Positions 44,641 to 53,802 of a DNA stretch of 64,000 nucleotides are shown in pieces. Position 1 is the stretch's first letter. Every line of letters starts with the position of its first letter. The notes beneath the pieces are model-generated. The model made no database searches, was not told the DNA's origin, and saw nothing but the letters and a program-made list of their open reading frames with translations. This DNA comes from Mesorhizobium sp. (GTDB lineage Bacteria; Pseudomonadota; Alphaproteobacteria; Rhizobiales; Rhizobiaceae). The translations under genes and the position numbers were made by a program. Where the stretch lies: assembly GCA_004963905.1 (NCBI GenBank), contig SUGL01000025.1:1-64000 (forward strand), written 5' to 3'.

Positions 44641-44702
44641 TCTTAGGTCTGCTCTGGTACCGCTTCAGCCAGGTCGTCGCGGCGTCCTTGTCGGAAGAAT
44701 TT

Positions 44703-45036
44703 CGCTGCTTCCAACTGGCGGCTGAAACCCACAGGCGCAGCCAGCTTGGTCGCTAACCGCATCGATCGCCTCATGGTGTCTGCCATGAATCCGTGTGCGT
44801 GAAGCGCTCCAGAGCGAAGATGTTGGGCGTCAACCAAGTTCACCAATGAGCTTCACTGCTCGAGTTCTGCACGGTGTCACCGACTGGCGCCGGAGGTTGA
44901 TCCGGTGATTAGGAGGAGCACTCGTTGTCGGATTCTCGACGATGTCGGACATGTGACACAACGCTTCCAGAGCGATCGCATTGTCCGAAACGATTTTCCC
45001 AGTTGGCACGACGATTGCGGTCCTATGCGCAAAAGC
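44703..45036. repeat. Right arm of the 335-bp inverted repeat
   Basis: Reverse-complement copy of 43463-43797. Its embedded promoter faces right, toward the HEAGH protease gene at 45062. The left arm's promoter faces left. Both arms therefore drive outward. Confidence 0.9.
44943..45018 (+). promoter_or_regulatory. NifA/sigma-54 promoter of the HEAGH protease fragment gene
   Basis: TGT-CGGACATGTG-ACA (44943-44958) and TGGCACGACGATTGC (45004-45018) form a NifA site and a -24/-12 promoter. The start codon at 45062 is only 43 bases beyond the -12 element, giving a leader of about 30 bases. Confidence 0.85.
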
Positions 45037-45061
45037 AAACTAGACCTGAGAGCCGCACCGC

Positions 45062-45463
45062 ATGAATGTAGCCTCCCAATATCTCCCGTTTGTGGCGCAC
45101 CACGAAGCCGGGCACGCGGTGGCCGCCATCGTTTTGAACCGTCAGATGTTCGACGACGACCGTAAACTCCCTGCTTTCTCAAGTGTTAGTATTTACCCCG
45201 ACCCCGGTGACGGAGATTACCGTGGTGTTGTCGAAGGCGCGGGTTTTTATTCAGCGCAAGGATTCACCTCGAAGCGAAAGCCGATTTTCGAGGACGATAT
45301 GGATCGATATTTGGAACGCGATTGTGCGATCCGGGAGATAGTTACGTGTCTGGCAGGTCCTTTTGCAGAATCCGCATTCGAAGGCTATCTGGACCCGTTC
45401 GATATGGCGATAGCAGATGTGGTCAAATCACATCGAATGGCAACACCTCGCGCTTCTCCTTGA
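45062..45463 (+). CDS. M41-like HEXXH metalloprotease-domain protein, 3' end lost
   Basis: A 133-codon frame whose first half reads LPFVAHHEAGHAVAAIVLNR. The HEAGH zinc motif is as in the FtsH (M41) protease domain. DRYLERDCAIREIVTCLAGP and FAESAFEGYLDPFDMAIADV resemble the helical part that follows it. After about residue 120 the sequence passes into the antisense of an integrase remnant (TPRASP tail), so the natural C-terminus has been replaced. It has no AAA domain or membrane helix; stand-alone proteins with this fold occur on integrative elements. A NifA-type promoter lies just upstream, so the truncated gene is probably still transcribed in symbiosis. Confidence 0.65.
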   Translation: MNVASQYLPFVAHHEAGHAVAAIVLNRQMFDDDRKLPAFSSVSIYPDPGDGDYRGVVEGAGFYSAQGFTSKRKPIFEDDMDRYLERDCAIREIVTCLAGPFAESAFEGYLDPFDMAIADVVKSHRMATPRASP

Positions 45464-46510
45464 CGTAGGTATAGAGATTGTAGATTTCGCCTATGTCTGT
45501 CAGGGACGCTGCCTTGTGATTCAGTATGTGCTCGATGACGTGTGGCAATACCTGCCGCCTGCCGAAATTTGTCGCGAGCGTCCTGCGCAGATCGTGAAGG
45601 GTCCAGTTCTCCAAAGCCGTTGCCCCTCGCAGGGAAAACAAATGTGTCATTGGTCTTCGGTACCGACTGGGGGACCGACACCGCCAGTGTGGACAGCGGA
45701 ATAAGCGTAGGCTCTTCGTTCTTCGTGCGGTCCGCCGATAGGTCCCATGTTCCGGCTTCAAGGTTGAGTTCAGACCAACGCATCGCGGCAACTTCCGTAC
45801 GCCTCTGTCCGGTCAGCATGAGCAGCTTGACGATGGAGCCGAACGAATAGCCGATATCGCCCGGTTCGGGCTCACAGCCCGTCCATATAGCCGCCAGTTC
45901 GGCATCGTTCACCACTCGCTTGCGCTTGACGATCAGGGCCGGATTTTCCAATCCCTCGCGGGGAAACCGCGACGAGCCGTTGCGGCGGTTTGCGACACCG
46001 GATAGCCGCCAGTTCGGCATCGTTCACCACTCGCTTGCGCTTGACGATCGGGGCCGGATTTCCAATTCCTCGCGGGGAAACCGCGATGAGCCGTTGCGGC
46101 GGTTTGCGACACCAGTTGAAAATGCCCGCATATACCAGAAGGCCGTGTTAGCCGCTTGCGGGTGACCCCCGGCGACGATCTTATTGGTGATGTTAGCAAT
46201 GTCGGTGTCGGTCACATGGTGGATAGAGCGACTCCCGAGGGCAGGCACAAGATACCGGTTCAGGCTGGCCTCGACCAGTTCCCCAGGAATCCCATTCTGC
46301 CTTGCCGGTCTTTGCAAAGCCCGCTCCCTTGCATTCGCGCCGATCGGCCGACCCCGTTCGAGAAAGGGCGTGATATGGTCGGCGGCATGCAGAATCCGGG
46401 TGGCGCGGCTGGTCCGGTTGGACGCGGTCTGATCGAGGAAGCCAGCCGGAATGCCGGCGGCTCGTGCGGGAAGGGCGTTCATGAGACGGTCCTGTCGGGC
46501 GAGCGGTTTG
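45430..46510 (-). pseudogene. Tyrosine site-specific integrase, broken
   Basis: Minus-strand pieces in order are NRTSRATRILHAADHITPFL, SLNRYLVPALGSRSIHHVTD (core-binding domain), VKLLMLTGQRRTEVAAMRWS (first catalytic Arg), ENWTLHDLRRTLATNFGRRQ (His-x-x-Arg) and HILNHKAASLTDIGEIYNLY with the late His and Tyr. All catalytic blocks are present. A 114-115 bp tandem duplication (45887-46113) and at least one more frameshift near 45700 break the frame. It was probably the integrase of a separate island segment. Confidence 0.8.
45887..46113. repeat. Tandem duplication inside the integrase pseudogene
   Basis: ATAGCCGCCAGTTCGGCATC occurs at 45887 and again at 46002. The following 95 bases, through the CTCGCGGGGAAACCGCG and GTTGCGGCGGTTTGCGACACC blocks, repeat with a few substitutions. 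The second unit is one base shorter, so the duplication also shifts the frame. Confidence 0.88.
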
Positions 46511-46776
46511 GGGGCACGATCACCATAGTTGATCAGCTTCCCGAGTGGGGCATTCTCGTAAATGTCGCTTGCGGACATATGTTTGCTCCTTGTCCAGAAA
46601 CAGAAAGGCCCGATGGGACGGCCGGCCCAGGGCGGTGTTTTGAGGGTCGTTACTTGGCGGCCTGGAGGTGATCGCCGTCGCCGTCCTCGGTATCGTCAGC
46701 GCTGATCTGCGCCTGATCGGCAAGGAAGGCTGGCAGTTCCGATGGAGCTATGCTGGAATTTGGGTGACGAGGCTGA

Positions 46777-47223
46777 TCAAGCGGCGCTCTGCGGCTTCGT
46801 TTCGATGACCTCGATTCCGTCCAGGAACCTGGCACCTGCGATGAGTTTCGGCAACTGATTTTGTCCTTTCAATCGTCGCCACGTCCTGGCCGCGGCCATG
46901 ACCAGCTTGAAGACCATCAGCTGGGCGGTTGTCGAGGATAGCGAGCCCTTGGTACGCACCGTGCGGTGGCGAACGGTCGCAAAGACGCTTTCGATGGGAT
47001 TGGACCTTCGCAGATGATCCCAGTGTTCGGCGGGGAAATCGTAGAACGCCAGCGACGCATTCTGATCCTTCGTCAGGCAGTCGACCGCCTTAGCATACGC
47101 CTCGGCTTCCATCTCGATCGCCTGCGCAAGCAATTTGCGCGCGCCGCTGCGAAGTATATCCGTCAGGATATCACCGATTTCGTCGGGCTGACGAAGGCGA
47201 ACAATGTTGACAGTCTCGTTCAT
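46777..47223 (-). mobile_element. IS256-family transposase with a large internal deletion
   Basis: A continuous 148-codon frame joins the N-terminus (MNETVNIVRLRQPDEIGDIL and GARKLLAQAIEMEAEAYAKA) directly to the C-terminus (HLRRSNPIESVFATVRHRTV and TAQLMVFKLVMAAARTWRRL) of an IS256-type transposase. Some 230 residues with the DDE core are missing but the frame is kept. The product could not catalyse transposition but might bind the ends. Confidence 0.8.
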
Positions 47224-47753
47224 GGCGTATCGCTCTCCTTGAGAGGTTCTGGCAGGCTTCATCACCCGCCTCGATACGCCGCTCTCCTCAAACCGTCATC
47301 ACCCAGTTTCCGCCATAGCTCCCCCCTGATTGGTCCGCTTCACCTGTGCAACTGCACAGGCTGCCATAGCGGGCAGATTGGCCTCCAATGGCGAAAACTT
47401 GCCGCAGGAGACCCTCCGATGACCGTGCCTATGGCGCCGCCGCTACGACAACTTGCCGACAAGCAGCGTGCGATCCACTGCCGCGCTACTGCGCCTTCAA
47501 GGGACGTCTGGATCGCGACGCAGGAGCCGATGACCGTTAAGGAATCAATTCCCTTGGCGTGCTCAGGTCGCGTTGGCCGTCGCTGTGCCCGTTCGACGGT
47601 CTGGTGGCAATTTGGGCACATCTTGTCTCGTCGCCAGTGCCAATGCCGCACGCTTCAACAAAAAGGTGCCTTCGACGTCTGCTGCCTTCGCCGGTGCTTT
47701 GCGAAGTGGCATAATGTTTCGACGCACGCAGGCGCGGGCAGGGGGTGTCAGTC

Positions 47754-48555
47754 ATGAATCTCCTGACTGGCGCGGATCAGGCCGATTGGCGGGATGAAAG
47801 ATCATACGACTACACCGCTGGCCTGACGCTGCGGGAGTGGGCTTGGGAGTTCTTACGCCGCAATCCAGCGTTCCAGCGCGATCTGACCGCTGCGCGCCAG
47901 CACTGCAAGACTTGGTCTCTCCAACCCTTTCTCGATATGGTCGCGTCGGCCGGCGACCTGTCACGCTGGGGTGTTCTGTTTCGCGGAGTCTTGTGGCCGC
48001 GCTTCGGTCGTATTCTGGTGTCCGCTCTGGTGCGTCCATGTGCTGCCGGTCATTGCGGAATGGTTGCCTGCCTCGTCGCCGACACCGCCGTTCGAACTCT
48101 CGGCATTGCCCTGTCGTGCAACCGTCCTGCTGGCGCCCGACAAGAGCCAGCATGTTCTTCTTCGCAATGCGGACCACGCGCTGCAGCTCGCCGTCTCGGG
48201 CGCGAATATCCTCCACCCTGTTTGCCTGCATACGCAAGCCATCTGGCCCGCGGTGCTTTTAAAGCATCGATTGAGGGGACTGGAGTGCCTCAATGCTCTC
48301 AGTCTAGGGCAACAATTGCCGCCCCGCTTGTTTGCGCCGGAAAAGCGCGGCGTCCGTTTGTCCTTCGTTCTTCGTGCGCTCGACGGTTCGCTCGCCGGAG
48401 CACCACATCGCGAGCTCGCCGAAGTTCTCATCGGTCAACGGCGCGTCCATGCCGACTGGGCGGATCCTCGCGATCATCTGCGCGACCGCATCCGTCGGGC
48501 CGTCTCGCGTGGCCGCGCGCTCATGAATGGTGGCTACAGAGATTTCCTAGTTTGA
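47754..48555 (+). CDS. fseA: FseA-like transfer activator (DUF6499 + DUF2285) split by a +1 frameshift
   Basis: The zero frame from ATG 47754 gives LLTGADQADWRDERSYDYTA and REWAWEFLRRNPAFQRDL, a DUF6499-type N-terminus. From about 47971 homology continues in the +1 frame: CFAESCGRASVVFWCPLWC, ATVLLAPDKSQHVLLRNADH, FVLRALDGSLAGAPHRELAE and RIRRAVSRGRALMNGGYRDF, a DUF2285 domain ending at 48555. In M. loti R7A the island-excision activator FseA is made by +1 programmed frameshifting that joins two such ORFs. The total here, 267 codons plus one base, fits one +1 slip near TGG-GGT-GTT-CTG-TTT (47967-47981). Either it is a working recoded gene or a simple frameshift mutant. The presence of QseM/QseC-like genes favours the first. 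Confidence 0.65.
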
Positions 48556-49037
48556 AATGCGACAGTCCGCGCTGTGCGTCAGTGGATGAACGTTCGCTCG
48601 CAGCTGACCCGTCACCAACAGTTCGCCCGCCGACAGATCTGCATGGCGCCTTGCGGGTACGCTCTGGTCAGGCGTCGGCCGACGCCACAATGACATCGGT
48701 GAAGTTGCCAAGGCGGTGGTTCATTAGGGCCGGCCTCGACCTGAACCCACATCAGTGGTCGGAAAGCGGCGTGCACCGCAATGTCGCCATAGCAGCCAAG
48801 ATCCTTTGAGTCCGGACCTGCAGTCCTGTTGGACCGGCGGGTGCAACAATATGGAGGGATTTGAGACCTCACACCGTTCCCTGGATCGACAGCTCGGTCA
48901 GACATCGCACCCACCGCTTGATTATGGAAATGGTGTGCCTGGAGTACAGCGAATAGCGCTTGCTGCGCACTGTCCTAAGAATAGCAATCATGACCCGTCT
49001 GGGGGTCTGCAATACGACGATTCAACCGCTTGGGCAT
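48556..49037. other. Stretch without a recognisable gene
   Basis: About 480 bases downstream of the FseA-like gene. Fragmentary frames only. It ends at the NifA sites of an orphan promoter. Confidence 0.35.
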
Positions 49038-49130
49038 TGTCGCATATCCCACAATGTAGAGTGGGCAACAGGGCAAAAGCTGATCCATCGGCGGTTTATC
49101 AATTGCTTTTTGGCTTGGCACGGCACATGC
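49038..49130 (+). promoter_or_regulatory. Orphan NifA/sigma-54 promoter with two NifA sites
   Basis: TGT-CGCATATCCC-ACA (49038-49053) and TGT-AGAGTGGGCA-ACA (49055-49070) are two adjacent NifA sites. They are followed by TGGCACGGCACATGC (49116-49130), with GG and GC ten bases apart. The promoter faces right, toward the 3' end of the oppositely oriented gabD. No full-length gene follows. Confidence 0.78.
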
Positions 49131-49190
49131 AACGCAATCGGCAAAAGGCGCACGTACTGAGTGGCCCATCGGCCCTAGGAGCGCTGACTT

Positions 49191-49430
49191 ATGCCCTCCC
49201 AAGGCATGTCCGGCCCGGCAGCGAGCTCAGTCTCCTGCCGGGCATCCGTGTTTCAGGTCAACGGCGTTTGGAACTTCAAATTAGGTGGCGGCATTGACCG
49301 CAGGCCGCCCCCGGTGGGGCGGAGAGACAGTGCAGCAGGTTTCAAATCCCGCCCATGCAAAGATATTTCATTTCCAGATAGTCCTCGAGGCCATGGCGGG
49401 AACCCTCCCGCCCGATGCCGGATTGTTTAA
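49191..49430 (+). CDS. Small ORF behind the orphan NifA promoter, uncertain
   Basis: ATG 49191 has AGGAG ten bases upstream and about 60 bases of leader from the expected start site. The 79-codon frame begins MPSQGMSGPAASSVSCRASV. Its last 30 codons are antisense to the end of gabD, so it may be the stump of a gene cut by rearrangement. No family is recognisable. Confidence 0.3.
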   Translation: MPSQGMSGPAASSVSCRASVFQVNGVWNFKLGGGIDRRPPPVGRRDSAAGFKSRPCKDISFPDSPRGHGGNPPARCRIV

Positions 49431-50799
49431 TACCGCCAAACGGTGCCGCCTCCGAGGACATGCGTCCCGTGTTGATGCCAACCATGCCATATTCCAGAGC
49501 CTCTGCCACACGCCAGACCCGCTTCATGTTGGAGGCATAGAAGTATGCGGCGAGGCCGTAAATCGTGTCATTGGCCTCGCGCACGACCTGATCCGCATCG
49601 TTGAAGCGAATGATCGGCGCCAGCGGCCCGAATGTCTCCTCTTGCGCGACTGCCATGACGCTGGAAATCTCGGTGAGGACCGTGGGTTTGAAAAACGTGC
49701 CATTCTTGCCGATACGTTGGCCCCCGCATCGTATTGTGCCGCCTTTCGCAATGGCATCTGCGATGTGAGACTCTATCTTGGCCAGAGCATGCCTGTCGAT
49801 GAGCGGTCCGATGTCCACTCCGGCATCGAATCCGTCGCCAACCGACAAGTGCCGGACTTTCTCCACGAATTTCTTGACGAACTCATCGTGAACGCTCGAT
49901 TGGACGTAAATACGGTTCGCCGAAACGCAGGTCTGGCCGGCATTGCGAAACTTCGCCTGGATCGCACCGTCAACAGCAGCGTCGATGTCGGCATCATCGA
50001 AGATGATGAAAGGTGCGTTGCCGCCGAGCTCAAGGCTAACCTTCTTGATCTGGTCAGAGCACTGACGCATCAGCAGCCGCCCGACCTCGGTCGAACCGGT
50101 GAAGCTGATCTTGCGGATCTTGGAATTGGTGCAGAGTTCACGGCCGACGCGATCACCTTCGGACGCATAGATCAGGTTGACCACGCCATCGGGAAAGCCG
50201 GCCTGATGGGCAAGGGCGAACATTGCGCCAGCCACGAGCGGCGTCTGTTCAGCGGGCTTGAGCACGATCGTGCAGCCCGCAGCCAAGGCCGGCGAGATTT
50301 TGCGCGCCACCATGGAGGCCGGGAAATTCCATGGCGTGATCGTGCCAACAACGCCGATGGGCTGCTTGATCACTAGCATTCGGCGGTCTGTCGAGGGTGC
50401 CGAGATCGTCTCGCCATAGACGCGATTGGCCTCCTCGGCATACCATTGCAGATACGCCGCCGCATGCGATACCTCTGACATGGCTTCGGCAAGCGGCTTG
50501 CCCATTTCCGCAGTCAGAATCGCGGCGAGATCGCCTGCATGGTCGATGATCAGCTGATGCCATCGCCAAAGAACGTCGCTACGCTCTCGGGCAGTCAACG
50601 CGGCCCATCCCGACTGCGCAACATAGGCCTTGTCTACCGCAGCACGTGTCTCCTCCACGCCCATATCAGGAAGCTCTGCCAAAACTTCGCCGGTCGACGG
50701 ATTGACGACCTCGAACGTCTTATTGCCAACCGGTCTGCCAAGTGCCGGCAGGCGGTCCATGGCTCCAAACAGGTGCGGGGATTTCAGACGGCGGATCAT
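49342..50799 (-). CDS. gabD: Succinate-semialdehyde dehydrogenase (GabD type)
   Basis: A 485-residue aldehyde dehydrogenase started at ATG 50799, which gives the usual GabD length. The open frame extends to 51195 but those 132 residues are not dehydrogenase-like. Key elements are GTITPWNFPASMVARKISPA, SFTGSTEVGRLLMRQC, SLELGGNAPFIIFDDADIDA (catalytic Glu), KFRNAGQTCVSANRIYV (catalytic Cys), QEETFGPLAPIIRFND and FGGIKQSGIGREGSRHGLED. It oxidises succinate semialdehyde to succinate in GABA breakdown. It lies behind the M16 peptidase on the same strand and may share that gene's NifA-type promoter. The ribosome site at 50799 is weak. Confidence 0.88.
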   Translation of the reverse strand: MIRRLKSPHLFGAMDRLPALGRPVGNKTFEVVNPSTGEVLAELPDMGVEETRAAVDKAYVAQSGWAALTARERSDVLWRWHQLIIDHAGDLAAILTAEMGKPLAEAMSEVSHAAAYLQWYAEEANRVYGETISAPSTDRRMLVIKQPIGVVGTITPWNFPASMVARKISPALAAGCTIVLKPAEQTPLVAGAMFALAHQAGFPDGVVNLIYASEGDRVGRELCTNSKIRKISFTGSTEVGRLLMRQCSDQIKKVSLELGGNAPFIIFDDADIDAAVDGAIQAKFRNAGQTCVSANRIYVQSSVHDEFVKKFVEKVRHLSVGDGFDAGVDIGPLIDRHALAKIESHIADAIAKGGTIRCGGQRIGKNGTFFKPTVLTEISSVMAVAQEETFGPLAPIIRFNDADQVVREANDTIYGLAAYFYASNMKRVWRVAEALEYGMVGINTGRMSSEAAPFGGIKQSGIGREGSRHGLEDYLEMKYLCMGGI

Positions 50800-51222
50800 C
50801 GGCAGGCACAGGGGCAATACCGGATTCCTCCTCAACGCAGCGAACATCCAGGTCGACAGGCCGTCGGTGTGTATTCTGCACCAGCGGGTTCGTCCTAGGG
50901 CCTCGGCAAAGCAGCTGGTAGACCAAACATACGACAACAGTTCCGTTAGTTTGAGTGCCCGCGGTTCATCAGTTGATGGATTGAGCAGCCGGATGTTTGC
51001 TTCGTCCACCCGCTGCCTGCTGGTGGCGTGCGAGTGTATTCTGCAAAAGGCGGCATACATGCTGAGGAGCGCCGTTTCGGCGAGAGGCCCCTGGACCGCC
51101 AATGCCGCGCAAGGCCCGCGAAACGACTCCGCGGGTCTGCATGATCTGCTTGGCCCACCGGCCTCCATATTCGCTCTTCCCACGAGAAGCCCCAAGGAAG
51201 AAGGAAGGCGAGATGAGTTTCT

Positions 51223-53802
51223 TTACTCATCCTTGCCGCCCAGCGGCGGGCCGACCACCAAAATGGCGGGCTCGGCCGAAAGCAGCTTCTTGGCCGCCGC
51301 CTTGACCTGTTTGAGCGTCACCCGACCGATGCTGCGGGCGCGACGCTGGTTGTAGTCGACGTCGGCCTTGTGAATCTGCAAATCCAGGAGCCGGTCTGCA
51401 ATCGAGCTGGTCGAGCCCAGACGGTCAATGGCATAGGTGCCGATCAGGTGCTTCTTCGCCGCCTTGAGCTCGGCCCCGGTCGGTCCTTGCTGCGCCATCT
51501 GCTTTACCACATCTCGCACGATGCTCAGCGTTTGGGCGGCGCAGTCCGAGCGTGTCTCTGTCGTAACCAGAAGCTTGTCAAGGGTCAGTTCAGAGCTGAC
51601 GTGATAGGCAAGGCCGCGTTTTTCGCGCACCTCCTCGAAAAGGCGGGAAGTCATGCCCGAGCCGCCGAGGATGTCATTCATCAGCACGGTGGCGAAGTGA
51701 TCCGGCGCGCTACGCTTCACGCCAGGCCAGGCCAATCGCAGCGAAGTCTGCGGCAGGTCGCAGTTCTCCTCCACCAGTTGGCCGAGCTTCGGTACGACAT
51801 CGGCGACGGGGGCGAGGGTTTGTTGCTCAGGCAAGTCACCAAACAGCTGGTCGAGCCTTTCCCTCAGCGTGTTTGCATCAATGTCACCGACCACGGCAAT
51901 ATGGAGCCCGTCGCGAGCGAAAATCGCCTTGTGGAAGGCGAGGAGGTCGGGCGGCGTGATGCCGGCGAGGCTCTCTTTTGTGCCTTCTTCCGGCCTCGAA
52001 AAAGGATGCGTGCCATAGATCGCGCGCAGCCATTTGCGCTGAGCGATTGCGTCAGGGTCGCGCTCGCTGCCGACGATGTCGGAGACAATCTCGGCGCGGA
52101 CGCGATCGATCGGCCCCTGGTCGAAGCGCGGCGCGTTGAGTGCGAGCCGAAGCAGGCCGAACGCGGCGTCCTGCTGTTTGGGAAGCATGCACACCGATCC
52201 GCAGATGTAGTGTCTTTGCGCCTCCAAACCCATCTCGGCGCCGGCATCGTCGAGCTTCATCTGGAAGGCATCGCTGTCGTAATTACCGGCGCCTTCGATG
52301 AACAGGCCGGCCATCAGATTGGCCATCCCCTCCTTCCCGACCGGGTCCTGCGTGATGCCGCCGTTGAAGGCAAAGCCGATGTTGACGATTTCCACTGTGT
52401 GGTCCTCCACCAGCCAGGCGATCATGCCCTTTTCGGACTTCACCTCCTGGATGTTCATCGCAGCATGGGGCTGAGCGCCGAGCGTCATCTCTTCATTCTC
52501 CGTCTTGGGCAAGAGATAGCCCGTGGTCGAACGGTCGAACGCGAGATAGCGGGCGGCAACTGCTTTGATTTGCGCGGCGGTAACCCTGCGGATGCGAGAC
52601 GGCCGTTCCTCGACATCTTTCACGGTGCCGCCGGTGGCCAGCGTCGAGCCGTATATGCAGGCGAGGTCGTCCTGGTCGTCTTCGGCAAAGATCATATCGC
52701 GCACAAAGCGCTCCTTGGCCTTGCCCAGTTCCTCGCTGCTGACACCATCCTTGGCAATGCGAGCGACTTCGGCAGCGGCCGCCGCTTCGAGATCGGCCAG
52801 CTTGGCATCGCCGCGCGGCGCGCCATAGATGGCGAACCTGGTGTCGTCGAGCATGGTGCCCTGGAAATAGGCGCAGGCGCTGGAAGCGATACCTTGCTGG
52901 ACAGCGAGCGCCTGGTAGAGCCGGCTGCGGTTACCGCCGCCGAGGATTTCGGACAGCAGGTCGAGCGCTTCGGCCTCGCCCGGCTTGGCGGTATGGTAAG
53001 ACGGCACCACCCACTGCGTCGAAAAACTGGGCACGCTGACGCGGGCGTCGGAGAGCGTGACGGTGCGCCTGGTGTTCTGCTCGGGCTCAACCGGCCGGAT
53101 GCGCGGCGGCAGGTCGGGCCCGCGCGCCACCTTGCCATAGGTCTTCTCGGCCAGCACCTTCACCGTCTCCGGCTCGACATCGCCGGCCACGATCAGCACG
53201 GAGTTGTTGGGCCAGTAGTATTTTTCATAGAAGGCGGTGGCGTCGACGCGGTTCAGCTGCTCGATCTCCTGCATCCAGCCGATGATCGGGATGCGATAGG
53301 GCTGGTTCTGCCACAGCGTCGCGTCGATCTCCTCATGGAGCACGTCCTGCGGGTTGGTGTCGGTGCTTGAGCGGCGCTCCTCGATGACCACGTCGCGCTC
53401 GGTCTTGACGACATCGTCGGTGAGGATGAGGTTTCGCATTCGGTCGGCCTCGAAGCTCATCATCAGCTCGAGCGCCGACGGCGCCACTGTCTGATAGAAG
53501 GCGGTGTAGTCGGAGGAGGTGAAGGCATTTTGCGAGCCGCCGATCTCGAACACTGCGCGGTCGAATTCGCCGGCCGCATGGTTGGTCGTCGCCTTGAACA
53601 TCAGATGCTCGAAAAAATGGGCAATGCCGGATTTGCCCGGCGGCTCGTCGGCGCTGCCGATCTTGTACCACACCATGTGGCTGACGATCGGCGCCCGGTG
53701 GTTGGGAATGACGACCACCTCCATGCCGTTGTCGAGCACGAAATCCGTCGCCTTGCCGTCCTCCCATGCGACGGGGACCGGAGCCGTCCTCGCGCCGCCC
53801 AA
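51223..53802 (-). CDS. Double-domain M16 (pitrilysin-type) zinc metallopeptidase
   Basis: An 859-residue protein made of two M16 units that in related bacteria are usually two neighbouring genes. The first (residues about 10-410) is the active unit, with GIAHFFEHLMFKAT giving HxxEH and the distal Glu about 75 residues later in VIEERRSSTDTNP. The second unit (about 425-859) begins at MNIQEVKSEKGMIAWLVEDH, lacks the zinc motif, and has the R/Y-type end (MTSRLFEEVREKRGLAYHVS) of a partner subunit. The start is TTG 53802, and no signal peptide remains, although M16 proteins of this group are often exported. A NifA-type promoter lies 300 bases upstream. The fused arrangement and symbiotic promoter suggest a bacteroid peptidase. 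Confidence 0.88.
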   Translation of the reverse strand: MGGARTAPVPVAWEDGKATDFVLDNGMEVVVIPNHRAPIVSHMVWYKIGSADEPPGKSGIAHFFEHLMFKATTNHAAGEFDRAVFEIGGSQNAFTSSDYTAFYQTVAPSALELMMSFEADRMRNLILTDDVVKTERDVVIEERRSSTDTNPQDVLHEEIDATLWQNQPYRIPIIGWMQEIEQLNRVDATAFYEKYYWPNNSVLIVAGDVEPETVKVLAEKTYGKVARGPDLPPRIRPVEPEQNTRRTVTLSDARVSVPSFSTQWVVPSYHTAKPGEAEALDLLSEILGGGNRSRLYQALAVQQGIASSACAYFQGTMLDDTRFAIYGAPRGDAKLADLEAAAAAEVARIAKDGVSSEELGKAKERFVRDMIFAEDDQDDLACIYGSTLATGGTVKDVEERPSRIRRVTAAQIKAVAARYLAFDRSTTGYLLPKTENEEMTLGAQPHAAMNIQEVKSEKGMIAWLVEDHTVEIVNIGFAFNGGITQDPVGKEGMANLMAGLFIEGAGNYDSDAFQMKLDDAGAEMGLEAQRHYICGSVCMLPKQQDAAFGLLRLALNAPRFDQGPIDRVRAEIVSDIVGSERDPDAIAQRKWLRAIYGTHPFSRPEEGTKESLAGITPPDLLAFHKAIFARDGLHIAVVGDIDANTLRERLDQLFGDLPEQQTLAPVADVVPKLGQLVEENCDLPQTSLRLAWPGVKRSAPDHFATVLMNDILGGSGMTSRLFEEVREKRGLAYHVSSELTLDKLLVTTETRSDCAAQTLSIVRDVVKQMAQQGPTGAELKAAKKHLIGTYAIDRLGSTSSIADRLLDLQIHKADVDYNQRRARSIGRVTLKQVKAAAKKLLSAEPAILVVGPPLGGKDE

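Noticed and set aside
47754..48809. Single 350-codon protein in frame 0
   Set aside because: After about 47970 the zero-frame translation has no family character, while the +1 frame carries a clear DUF2285 domain.
49285..50376. 363-codon plus-strand ORF
   Set aside because: Antisense to gabD. Only its start region near the orphan NifA promoter is of interest and is treated separately.
50800..51195. 132-residue N-terminal extension of GabD as part of the enzyme
   Set aside because: It has no dehydrogenase similarity, and the enzyme started at 50799 has exactly the normal length.
51370..53370. 666-codon plus-strand ORF
   Set aside because: Exactly antisense to the M16 peptidase gene; high GC content keeps the opposite strand open. 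It has no family resemblance.
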